A model generated the notes under the pieces. That model saw only the letters and a list, made by a program, of their open reading frames with translations. It ran no database searches and had not been told where the DNA came from. A stretch of 12,721 nt of DNA, from positions 1 through 12,721 of the forward strand of contig QNCQ01000025.1 in assembly GCA_003645825.1 (NCBI GenBank), read 5' to 3'. This DNA is from Fidelibacterota bacterium. GTDB taxonomy: Bacteria > Fidelibacterota > UBA2242 > B5-G15. This document shows, one piece after another, positions 6,524 to 12,721 of the stretch (its first letter is position 1; each line of letters opens with the position of its first letter). Made by a program: the position numbers and the translations under genes.

Positions 6524-7495
6524 ATGGATCTGGATACTATTTGTAAACCAATTGAAAAGGAACTGGAAATATTTAATAAAAGGTATAAAGAGAGTCTGAG
6601 TTCTGATATTTCTCTTATAGGCAAAATAATGGAGTATTTGCTTGTTCAAGACAGTAAAAAAATACGTCCGATCCTTGTCCTTTTGAGCTCGAAGATGTGT
6701 GGTGAACCGTGCGAGAATACCTACATTTCGGCAGTTCTTGTAGAGATGTTACACACTGCGACTCTTATACATGACGATGTGGTTGATGAGGCTGATAGGA
6801 GGCGTGGGGTTCCTTCGATTAATGCTATCTGGCAGAATAAAACCTCTGTTTTGATCGGAGATTGGTTGTTCAGTAGGTGTCTTTCAAATATGATCTTTAT
6901 GAGGGATTTTGACATGCTGTCGTTGCTTTCCAGGACTGCTGAATTGCTCAGTGAAGGAGAAATCCGTCAAATAGAAGGAAGCTCTGGTTGGCTGGTAGAT
7001 GAGGAAAGTTACTACGAAATGATCTTTGCGAAAACCGCCTCCCTTTTTGCTGCTTCGTGTAGACTTGGAGCAATGGGAGTGTGCGCTTCCAGGGATAAAG
7101 TGGAAGCCCTCTATGATTACGGGAAGAACCTAGGTATGGCTTTCCAGATAAAGGATGATTTGCTCGACTTTACTGGTTCTGAGGATGAAATTGGGAAACC
7201 TCGATTCAGTGACCTAAAGGGAAATATTATGACCCTTCCTCTGATTTATACTTTAAGGAGGATTGAAGACGAGGAAAGGGCTCTTTTAAGGAAAAAAATT
7301 GAGCTTGCGGATAATGAGGAAAGTTTTGTGGAAATTATTAAGGTAGTTGAAAAAAGCGGAGGAATAGAATATTCTGAGCGAAAGATAAATGAGTTTTCCA
7401 CGAAGGCTATTGAGGCTCTTAGAATTTTCCCAGATTCAGAGGTTAAAGGTTCTATGATAGGTTTTGTCCATTTTAATATGGAAAGAAAAAAGTGA
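6524..7495 (+). CDS. Long-chain polyprenyl diphosphate synthase
   Basis: This 323-residue trans-prenyltransferase of the IspA/IspB superfamily condenses isopentenyl diphosphate onto an allylic diphosphate. The first aspartate-rich motif DDVVD (84-88) lies in 'TLIHDDVVDEADRRRG' and the second, DDLLD (211-215), follows FQIK. GKPRFSDLKGN (224-234) is the usual active-site lysine region. Position -5 from the first Asp is Ala79, a small residue, as in enzymes making long products; farnesyl and geranylgeranyl synthases usually carry a bulky aromatic near here. A heptaprenyl- to decaprenyl-type product, used for menaquinone or ubiquinone side chains, is therefore likely (IspB/HepT/SdsA-like), but the exact length cannot be read from sequence. 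A clear Shine-Dalgarno (AGAGAGGA) precedes the ATG. The gene lies 14 bases after tatC and overlaps the next gene by 4 bases. Confidence 0.92.
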   Translation: MDLDTICKPIEKELEIFNKRYKESLSSDISLIGKIMEYLLVQDSKKIRPILVLLSSKMCGEPCENTYISAVLVEMLHTATLIHDDVVDEADRRRGVPSINAIWQNKTSVLIGDWLFSRCLSNMIFMRDFDMLSLLSRTAELLSEGEIRQIEGSSGWLVDEESYYEMIFAKTASLFAASCRLGAMGVCASRDKVEALYDYGKNLGMAFQIKDDLLDFTGSEDEIGKPRFSDLKGNIMTLPLIYTLRRIEDEERALLRKKIELADNEESFVEIIKVVEKSGGIEYSERKINEFSTKAIEALRIFPDSEVKGSMIGFVHFNMERKK

Positions 7496-8529
7496 GAAAG
7501 AAAAAGATAGATAGGATTTTGGTGGTTCGTTTGAGCTCAATGGGAGATATTGTTGTTCTGACGCCTATTTTCAGAAGCTTGAAAGAGAAGTTTCCCAGCG
7601 CGAGAGTTGATTACTTGGTGAAAAAGGAATTTGTTCCTCTGGTGAAAGGGAATTCGTTTATAGATAATGTTGTTGAATTCGATTTTAGAAGTGGCCTTAA
7701 GGGCTGGAGGGCTTTATGCAGGGAGTTATCTCAAAGGGGGTATGATGTTTTAATAGATATGCATAACGTATTGCGAACCTGGCTTTTGTCGCTATATATG
7801 TTTAAAGCAATTCAATTGAGATATTTAAAACCCAGACTTCACAGATTCTGTCTTTTTTATTGTTATTTGAACCTATTCCCGGAGGATTTTTCTCTTCTAA
7901 AGGAATACTATAAAGTTTTATATCCTCTTGGGATTGAAGATTGTAAGTATGTTCCAGAGATAGAACTGAGTTCTGAGGCCAGGGAGAAAGCAAGTAAGGT
8001 GTTGCAGAAGATCGGGTTAAAAGGGGATTTTGGAGTTATACTCGGTGTGGCAAACTGGGCTAACAAGCGATATCCTCTTGAAAAGTACAAAGTTGTAGCA
8101 AAGAAAGTACTGGAAAAGTATGGTTTTGCTGTGTTGTGGCTTGGGGGAATAAGGGATACTTATCTGAAGGATAGCATTCAGCAGGAGGGAGCAGAGAGTT
8201 TCTTATATTTAAGCGATTCACTGGAGTTATCTCTTGGAATTTTGAGTATGGCAAGGGTTGTAGTGGGAAATGATACCGGTCTAACCTATGCTGCAGAAGC
8301 TTTAGGGGTGCCTACTGTTCTTGTGCTGGGTCCCACCTCGAAAGAAACGGGAGCCGGTTTGTACAGATCTGACAATGCTGTGGTTGAAAAAAGGCTGTGG
8401 TGCCGTCCCTGTTCTCAGAGAGGTAATAGGAAGTGTTATCGAAGGAGGCAGTACTGTTTTGATCTTATTGAACCTGAGGAGGTCATCGCAGCTGTGGATA
8501 AAGTACTCGGAAAGGAGAGAAGAAGGTGA
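7492..8529 (+). CDS. Glycosyltransferase family 9 (LPS heptosyltransferase-like)
   Basis: This 345-residue enzyme of the WaaC/WaaF/WaaQ type probably adds a heptose or related sugar to the LPS inner core on the cytoplasmic face of the inner membrane. The N-terminal Rossmann half starts with RLSSMGDIVVLTP (13-25), the family's acceptor-side signature, where D19 matches the proposed catalytic aspartate. 'VLIDMH' (86-91) follows. The C-terminal half has the nucleotide-sugar-binding stretch VGNDTGLTYAAEALGVPTV (258-276) and GPTS (280-283), then a cysteine cluster C304, C307, C315, C322 before 'LIEPEEVI'. The GTG start overlaps the previous stop (GTGA). The waaA gene follows directly, which supports a core-assembly role. 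Which sugar and acceptor it uses cannot be decided from sequence. Confidence 0.88.
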   Translation: MRKKKIDRILVVRLSSMGDIVVLTPIFRSLKEKFPSARVDYLVKKEFVPLVKGNSFIDNVVEFDFRSGLKGWRALCRELSQRGYDVLIDMHNVLRTWLLSLYMFKAIQLRYLKPRLHRFCLFYCYLNLFPEDFSLLKEYYKVLYPLGIEDCKYVPEIELSSEAREKASKVLQKIGLKGDFGVILGVANWANKRYPLEKYKVVAKKVLEKYGFAVLWLGGIRDTYLKDSIQQEGAESFLYLSDSLELSLGILSMARVVVGNDTGLTYAAEALGVPTVLVLGPTSKETGAGLYRSDNAVVEKRLWCRPCSQRGNRKCYRRRQYCFDLIEPEEVIAAVDKVLGKERRR

Positions 8530-9806
8530 TTTATTTCTGGATAGTGGTTTATAACGTGTTTATTGTGCCTCTGGCGGTGATAGGTTTTTATCTTATGGGA
8601 ATATTTAATATGAAAATCAGAGAGGGGATTAAGGGACGTTTGAGATCCAAAAAGGAGTTGCTTAACTTTGTTCGTTCCAGAAGGAATAGACGAGAATTAT
8701 TTATAGTGCACTCCGCTTCGTTGGGGGAATTTGAGCAGGCAAAACCTGTAATAAGGGGGTTGAAAGCCCTGAGGCCAGATATTCTAATTGTGGCAAGTTT
8801 CACGTCTCCCAGTGGATATAAGAATGCTGAAAGAATGGAGGAGGTTGATCTTTATACCTATTTGCCCCTGGATGTATTTTTCTGGGTGAAGGTTTTTCTG
8901 CAGAAGTTGAAACCTGGTAAAATTGTTTTCGTTTCCTATGAATTGTGGCCAAATCTTCTGTTTCTTGCAAGGAGATACAGAATTTCCACTTATATTATTT
9001 CTGCACGACTCAGAAATGCAGATTTTAAGTCACGACCAATTGTTAGAAGTATTGTTAGAGGGTTGTATGAGCTTGTTGATAATATTTACACAGTTTCCGA
9101 GACAGACGAGCACGCTTTTAAAAAGAGGCTGGGAATAAATAAAGTAGAGGTTTTGACGTTAGGTGATACCAGGTATGACCAGGTTTTGCAGAGAGCAAAA
9201 GAACATATAAAGTTTAGAGTAAAGAGAGTTTTCGATGAGGGTTTTGCTTTTATAGCAGGAAGCGTATGGCCTCAGGATGTGCGACACTTACTGCCTGCTC
9301 TAAAGAGGGCGATGGAAAGATTTGAAGACCTGAAGATTATAATAGCGCCTCATGAACCAACGCAGTATGCAATTGAAGCTTTGAGGGATTATTTTGAACA
9401 ATATGGTTATCAGGTTGATCTCTATTCGAAGCTTTCCGAAGTTTCATCCAGGAGGGTTGTTGTAGTGGATGTTGTTGGAATTCTTGCGGAGCTTTATCAT
9501 CAAAGTAGGATTGCCTTTGTAGGTGGAAGCTTTCGCGGTTCTGTGCATAATGTGATGGAGCCAGCAGTGGCTGGGAATCCAGTCATTGTAGGTCCGTATT
9601 ATAAAAACTCCCGTGAGGCTGAGCTTTTGATTGAGGAAGGGGGAGCGTTTCCTTGTAGGGATAGGGAGGAGATATTTGAGATATTGGTACATCTGAAAGA
9701 AGATGAGAAATTTTACAGGGAGGCCTCGGAGGCCTCTAGAAGGGTAATTGTCAGGAATCTTGGAGCGTCTGCGAGAACTGTAAAAGAAATACTGGGGCTG
9801 AGTTGA
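8526..9806 (+). CDS. waaA: 3-deoxy-D-manno-octulosonic acid (Kdo) transferase WaaA/KdtA
   Basis: WaaA (GT30) transfers Kdo from CMP-Kdo to lipid IVA, the first step of LPS core assembly, at the cytoplasmic side of the inner membrane. The 426-residue chain has a hydrophobic N-terminal anchor (about 3-25). Then comes SASLGEFEQAKPVI (63-76), where E68 matches the catalytic glutamate of the 'S-x-GE' motif. VSYELWPN (136-143) corresponds to the ExELWPN motif, followed by ISARLRNADF (158-167). The C-terminal CMP-binding half has FVGGSFRGSVHNVMEPAVAG (331-350), with the HN-x2-EP core intact but S-V where many homologues have two glycines. GPYYKNSREAE (356-366) follows. A strong Shine-Dalgarno (AAAGGAG) precedes the GTG start, which overlaps the GT9 stop. 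It cannot be judged by eye whether one, two or more Kdo residues are added. Confidence 0.95.
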   Translation: MIYFWIVVYNVFIVPLAVIGFYLMGIFNMKIREGIKGRLRSKKELLNFVRSRRNRRELFIVHSASLGEFEQAKPVIRGLKALRPDILIVASFTSPSGYKNAERMEEVDLYTYLPLDVFFWVKVFLQKLKPGKIVFVSYELWPNLLFLARRYRISTYIISARLRNADFKSRPIVRSIVRGLYELVDNIYTVSETDEHAFKKRLGINKVEVLTLGDTRYDQVLQRAKEHIKFRVKRVFDEGFAFIAGSVWPQDVRHLLPALKRAMERFEDLKIIIAPHEPTQYAIEALRDYFEQYGYQVDLYSKLSEVSSRRVVVVDVVGILAELYHQSRIAFVGGSFRGSVHNVMEPAVAGNPVIVGPYYKNSREAELLIEEGGAFPCRDREEIFEILVHLKEDEKFYREASEASRRVIVRNLGASARTVKEILGLS

Positions 9807-10474
9807 AGATAGTACTGGAAGATTTGAGTTTTTCATACAGGGGAGGAAAGAAAGTTTTTGAACATCTGGACCTTGTTTTACCAGGGAGGCATATAGTAGC
9901 TATTACAGGTCCTAATGGTAGTGGGAAAACTACTCTTTTAAAATTGATTGCCGGTATTCTGGAGCCGGATTCCGGCAAAGTAATCTTTGATGGGGTTGGA
10001 TCTGAATTTCTTCGTTTTGGTTTTGTTTTTCAGAATCCATCAGAACAATTCGTGCATTTTACAGTAGAAAGAGAGGTCGGATTTGCTCTTGAAAATTTTG
10101 GTTACGATAGTGATGTAATTGCTATCAAAGTGAGTGAAATACTTAAGGAATTTGGTCTTTATAGTAAACGGGGAAGCAGTCCAGATGAACTTTCCGGTGG
10201 AGAACAGCAGAAACTCTCAATTGCGAGTTCGGTTGTGTATGAGCCCAAAATATTTTTGATGGATGAGCCGACCTCCTATCTGGACGAGCCGGGAAAGAAA
10301 CTGTTTTTTGAAACGGTTAGCTCTTTGCGTAGAAGGGGGTATAGTATTTTGTGGGTTACACAGGATCCTTCAGAGTTGAAGCTTTCGGACTATGTGCTCT
10401 TACTTGAGGAAGGAAGGGTTACTTTTTTCGAAAATACGAAGAGGTTTTTGAAGGATGGATACGATAGTATTTAG
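9803..10474 (+). CDS. ecfA: ECF-type ABC transporter ATPase, first of a pair (switch His replaced)
   Basis: This 223-residue ABC ATPase belongs to the cobalt/energy-coupling-factor group. It has Walker A GPNGSGKT (36-43), a Q-loop with the ECF hallmark FQNPSEQF (76-83), the signature LSGGEQQK (130-137), and Walker B FLMDEP (151-156) with catalytic E155 and the D-loop YLD. Where most ABC ATPases have the switch histidine, this one reads VTQDPS with Gln187. Such ATPases work as dimers under an EcfT membrane protein with a substrate-binding EcfS; neither EcfT nor EcfS is in the window, so the substrate is unknown. The TTG start is chosen because it overlaps the waaA stop (TTGA), has GGGG a few bases upstream and directly precedes the first beta strand. 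The second ATPase starts 20 bases before this gene ends, strongly suggesting a heterodimer. Confidence 0.88.
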   Translation: MKIVLEDLSFSYRGGKKVFEHLDLVLPGRHIVAITGPNGSGKTTLLKLIAGILEPDSGKVIFDGVGSEFLRFGFVFQNPSEQFVHFTVEREVGFALENFGYDSDVIAIKVSEILKEFGLYSKRGSSPDELSGGEQQKLSIASSVVYEPKIFLMDEPTSYLDEPGKKLFFETVSSLRRRGYSILWVTQDPSELKLSDYVLLLEEGRVTFFENTKRFLKDGYDSI

Positions 10475-11141
10475 GGGGGTTACTTTCAGATATAAACCAA
10501 GTAGCGATTTTGTGTTGAAAGTGGATAAGTATGATATCGGGATAAATGGCATAATCGGTATATTCGGTAACTCTGGTTCGGGGAAGACCACTCTTGCTAA
10601 GCTGATTGCCGGGATTGAAAGCCCTTCTTCCGGGGAGATAATTTTGGGTGAGGAGCTGAAGGATGCTGTATATATTCCTCAATTTCCTGAGAGAGTTTTT
10701 GTGGGGGGTAATGTAGCAAAGACCGTGGAAATTGTCCTCTCCAGGAAAGGTGATTTTCATAATTCTTTCGAATTTTTTAGAAGGGTATTGAATAGATTTG
10801 GACTTAATTACCACGTGATTAGGAAAAGGTATGGTTTTGAATTGAGCGCAGGAGAGCTGAGAAAGTTTGCTTTGAGCCTTGGTTTTGCTTGCAATCCGGA
10901 TCTTTTGATTATAGATGAACCTTCTGTGGGGCTTGATAGAAGGAGCAAAGAGAAGCTTATAGAAATTTTAAATGAGCTGAGGCAGGAGAGGATGATAATA
11001 GTATCTCATGATATGCATTTTCTTGAGAGAGTGGCAAGTAGTATTTACTTTCTGGAGGCGGGAAAGATTGTCGGGAGAATGAGCTTGGAACATTATGGCG
11101 ATGTAGTTTCGGATGTGAAAGATGATGAAAGAGAAAGTTAA
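10455..11141 (+). CDS. ecfA: ECF-type ABC transporter ATPase, second of a pair
   Basis: This 228-residue ABC ATPase is the probable partner of the gene it overlaps by 20 bases. It has Walker A GNSGSGKT (38-45), a Q-loop QFPERVF (76-82) of the ECF type, the signature LSAGELRK (130-137) with Ala replacing the first Gly of LSGGE, Walker B LIIDEP (151-156) with E155, D-loop GLD, and a normal switch histidine H185 in VSHDMHF. The two subunits differ enough to form unequal nucleotide sites. The ATG at 10455 is needed because the first beta strand starts at residue 3. GAAGAGG lies about 10 bases upstream. The acidic C-terminus (VKDDERES) is encoded in the overlap with pgsA. The substrate is unknown, and a role in some other ABC-driven process cannot be excluded. 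Confidence 0.87.
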   Translation: MDTIVFRGVTFRYKPSSDFVLKVDKYDIGINGIIGIFGNSGSGKTTLAKLIAGIESPSSGEIILGEELKDAVYIPQFPERVFVGGNVAKTVEIVLSRKGDFHNSFEFFRRVLNRFGLNYHVIRKRYGFELSAGELRKFALSLGFACNPDLLIIDEPSVGLDRRSKEKLIEILNELRQERMIIVSHDMHFLERVASSIYFLEAGKIVGRMSLEHYGDVVSDVKDDERES

Positions 11142-11697
11142 AGAGCGAGTTCAGGCTATCAAACCGGGAAACTTTGTTACAATTTCGAATATAATTTCCA
11201 TTTTCAGGGCGTTTCTTGCTTTCCCTATATTATACTGTCTGAAGAATGGTTATCCGGGCACTGCGTTTGTAATTATTTTAATTGCGTTGCTTTCTGACGC
11301 TCTGGATGGATGGCTCGCGAGGATCAGTCATGAGATAACGGAGCTGGGTAAGATTCTTGATCCCTTGGCAGATAAAGTTGTGATACTCAGTATTATGATG
11401 TATATGATAATGGAAAATATGTTACCCCTTTTCTATCTTGTTATTCTTGTGATCCGTGATCTTAGCATTGCCATTCTGGGAGTTTATTTGATGAATGCCA
11501 AAAAGGTTACTCCTCAGTCTAATAAATCGGGCAAGGTGTCCATTGTATTTCTTGCAATAACCCTATTGGCGTTTCTGTATGATGTTGGCAGTGTGAAATA
11601 CTATTTTATGTGGGTTTCCGTTTTCTTTATGATTGTTTCCTGGGCCCAGTATTTTTATACATTTGTTAACCAGTTGAGGATAGAAAGAAGGATTTGA
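11122..11697 (+). CDS. pgsA: CDP-alcohol phosphatidyltransferase, probably phosphatidylglycerophosphate synthase
   Basis: This integral membrane enzyme probably transfers the phosphatidyl group from CDP-diacylglycerol to glycerol-3-phosphate, the committed step to phosphatidylglycerol and cardiolipin. The CDP-alcohol phosphotransferase signature is complete: D59-x2-D62-G63-x2-A66-R67-x8-G76-x3-D80-x3-D84. The N-terminal 'SNIISIFRAFLAFPI' (22-36) matches the first helix of PgsA, and QSNKSGKVSI (132-141) is the usual cytoplasmic loop. About six hydrophobic segments fit the 191-residue length. PgsA is favoured over other family members by size and by the housekeeping neighbours ftsY and rimO, but substrate choice within this family is not certain from sequence. 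Two ATG codons stand in tandem (11122 and 11125), and either could be used. The start overlaps the second ABC ATPase by 20 bases. Confidence 0.85.
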   Translation: MMKEKVKERVQAIKPGNFVTISNIISIFRAFLAFPILYCLKNGYPGTAFVIILIALLSDALDGWLARISHEITELGKILDPLADKVVILSIMMYMIMENMLPLFYLVILVIRDLSIAILGVYLMNAKKVTPQSNKSGKVSIVFLAITLLAFLYDVGSVKYYFMWVSVFFMIVSWAQYFYTFVNQLRIERRI

Positions 11698-11707
11698 AAG
11701 AGGAAGT

Positions 11708-12601
11708 ATGGCGAAGGCTGGTTTGGTAAAGGGTCTGGCAAAGACAAAGCAAATTATTGCGGGTGGAATCGGGAAGTTGCTCAGATCAGGCAGATTGAAA
11801 GAGGAAGAACTGGATAAGCTTGAGGAAGTGCTGATAACATGTGATATTGGGTTTGATATTGCCCAAGAGATAATTGAGAGAGTGAAGCGGTATACTGGTT
11901 CAGCTGAAGAAGGGGTAAAGGAGAAAATTATTTCGGTTATCAAAGACTACCTGCCTAATGTGAGATGTAAGTTTGAGATGAAAGGGAACCCTCATGTGGT
12001 TCTTATGGTTGGAGCGAATGGTACTGGTAAAACAACTACAATAGGCAAGCTCGCATATAAGTTTAGGCAAGAAGGAAAGAGGGTGCTTGTTGTCGCAGCT
12101 GATACCTTCCGTGCGGCTGCAGGTGAGCAACTTCAAAAGTGGGCGGAGAGAGCAGGGGTTGATTTTTTTGGGAATCCGAAAGCAAAAGATCCTGGCTCGG
12201 TGGTTTATGATGCTCTTAATGGGGCGATAGCCAGAGGGTATGACGTAGTCTTTATTGATACAGCTGGTCGGCTTCATACAAAATTGAATCTAATGAATGA
12301 ACTGGAGAAGATTAAAAAAGTTAGTGCAAGAGTTGTTCCTTTAGCTCCTCACGACATCTGGCTTGTTCTTGATGCTTCGTTCGGACAGAATGGAGTGATT
12401 CAGGCTGAGCAATTTATGAGGAAGGTAGGGCTTACAGGCATTGTCCTTGCGAAGATAGACGGTACTGCAAAGGGAGGCGTGGTTGTTTCTATTCTTAAGA
12501 AATATGGAATACCAATTTGTTATCTTGGTACTGGAGAATCAATAGGAGACCTTTCTGAATTTGATTTGGATGAGTATCTTGATGCCGTTTTTGGGGATTG
12601 A
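11708..12601 (+). CDS. ftsY: Signal recognition particle receptor FtsY
   Basis: FtsY is the SRP-receptor GTPase that docks Ffh-ribosome complexes at the inner membrane for cotranslational insertion. The 297-residue chain is an NG domain only: a helical N domain (about 1-85, with 'VLITCDIGFD') and a G domain with P-loop GANGTGKT (102-109), DTFRAAA (132-138), DTAGR (184-188), AKIDGTAKGG (248-257) and the closing GTGESIGDLSEFD (274-286). There is no long acidic A domain as in E. coli, so membrane contact is probably through the basic N-terminal helix (MAKAGLVKGLAKTKQ), as in other short FtsY proteins. Variants from the usual text are AKID for TKLD in G4 and DASFGQN for DATTGQN. FtsY rather than Ffh is indicated by the absence of an M domain and by this C-terminal motif. 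A strong Shine-Dalgarno (AGAGGAAG) sits 10 bases after pgsA. Confidence 0.96.
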   Translation: MAKAGLVKGLAKTKQIIAGGIGKLLRSGRLKEEELDKLEEVLITCDIGFDIAQEIIERVKRYTGSAEEGVKEKIISVIKDYLPNVRCKFEMKGNPHVVLMVGANGTGKTTTIGKLAYKFRQEGKRVLVVAADTFRAAAGEQLQKWAERAGVDFFGNPKAKDPGSVVYDALNGAIARGYDVVFIDTAGRLHTKLNLMNELEKIKKVSARVVPLAPHDIWLVLDASFGQNGVIQAEQFMRKVGLTGIVLAKIDGTAKGGVVVSILKKYGIPICYLGTGESIGDLSEFDLDEYLDAVFGD

Positions 12602-12603
12602 GT

Positions 12604-12721
12604 ATGAGGGATAATGGGGTAAAGAGCTTCTCGGTGGTTTCTCTTGGGTGCCCAAAGAATACGGTGGATTCAGAGGTTGCAATAGGAGGGTTGACCAGAG
12701 CTGGGTTGAGGTATGTAAAGG
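12604..12721 (+). CDS. rimO: Ribosomal protein S12 methylthiotransferase RimO (5' part, runs off the window)
   Basis: The first 39 codons of a methylthiotransferase are present. The sequence SLGCPKNTVDSE (13-24) is the N-terminal motif of the RimO branch (SLGCPKN-x-VDSE), distinct from MiaB, which usually reads GCQMN. C16 is the first cysteine ligand of the auxiliary 4Fe-4S cluster in the MTTase domain. The radical-SAM CxxxCxxC motif and the TRAM domain would lie to the right of the window. RimO adds a methylthio group to an aspartate of ribosomal protein S12. The gene starts 2 bases after ftsY. The GGGGATTGAG at the ftsY end can serve as the ribosome-binding region. Confidence 0.85.
   Translation, partial: MRDNGVKSFSVVSLGCPKNTVDSEVAIGGLTRAGLRYVK

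Noticed and set aside
8321..8554. Plus-strand open frame of 77 codons across the GT9/waaA junction
   Set aside because: It is out of frame with two genes that have clear family motifs on both sides of the junction.
9444..9836. Minus-strand open frame of 130 codons over the 3' part of waaA
   Set aside because: It covers the conserved CMP-binding region of WaaA and lacks any motif.
10419..10814. Minus-strand open frame of 131 codons over the second ABC ATPase
   Set aside because: It overlaps the Walker A region of an intact ATPase and shows no protein-like features.
11900..12277. Minus-strand open frame of 125 codons within ftsY
   Set aside because: It is antisense to the P-loop and DTAGR motifs; a shadow.
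1..12721. CRISPR arrays, tRNA or rRNA genes, and insertion-sequence ends
   Set aside because: Reading through the window I saw no regularly spaced repeats, no tRNA-like arms with a T-loop motif, and no paired terminal inverted repeats; a dedicated scan could still find something short.

Overview
The window looks like a piece of chromosome from a Gram-negative-type (diderm) bacterium. It encodes a protein with an Omp85-like outer-membrane barrel, the LPS core enzyme WaaA (Kdo transferase), a GT9 heptosyltransferase-like enzyme and TatC. The base composition is AT-rich. Most arginines are AGA/AGG and the mRNA-like (+) strand is visibly purine-rich, which would fit a thermophile or an uncultivated deep lineage (FCB-related or WOR-3/Hydrothermae-like). 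That placement is inference from gene style, not an identification. Every confident gene is on the + strand.

Layout. Bases 1-705 carry no convincing intact gene. They hold a possible 3' end of an upstream gene (1-60), a stretch where no frame is convincing (61-312), and two protein-like segments in different frames (313-662) that join exactly at a T TTT TTC heptamer. A good sigma-70-type promoter (653-681) then drives a Crp/Fnr-family regulator (706-1386), which ends in a small hairpin (1385-1403). From 1435 to the right edge eleven genes follow with almost no intergenic space. They are: a 932-residue gluzincin protease / TolB-like propeller / Omp85-like barrel fusion; a PQQ/BamB-like beta-propeller envelope protein; a small unknown membrane protein; tatC; a long-chain polyprenyl diphosphate synthase; a GT9 glycosyltransferase; waaA; two ECF-type ABC ATPases; pgsA; ftsY; and the first 39 codons of rimO.

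How the genes work together. The run reads as a cell-envelope operon. Polyprenyl and phospholipid synthesis (polyprenyl synthase, PgsA), LPS inner-core assembly (GT9, WaaA), protein delivery to or across the inner membrane (TatC, FtsY) and outer-membrane or periplasmic proteins (the barrel fusion and the propeller) sit together. Stop/start overlaps (ATGA, GTGA, GTGA, TTGA and two 20-base overlaps) suggest translational coupling. The items most worth a second look are the three-module protease-propeller-barrel protein next to a BamB-like protein, the asymmetric active sites predicted for the two ABC ATPases, and the frame-switching remnant before the regulator.
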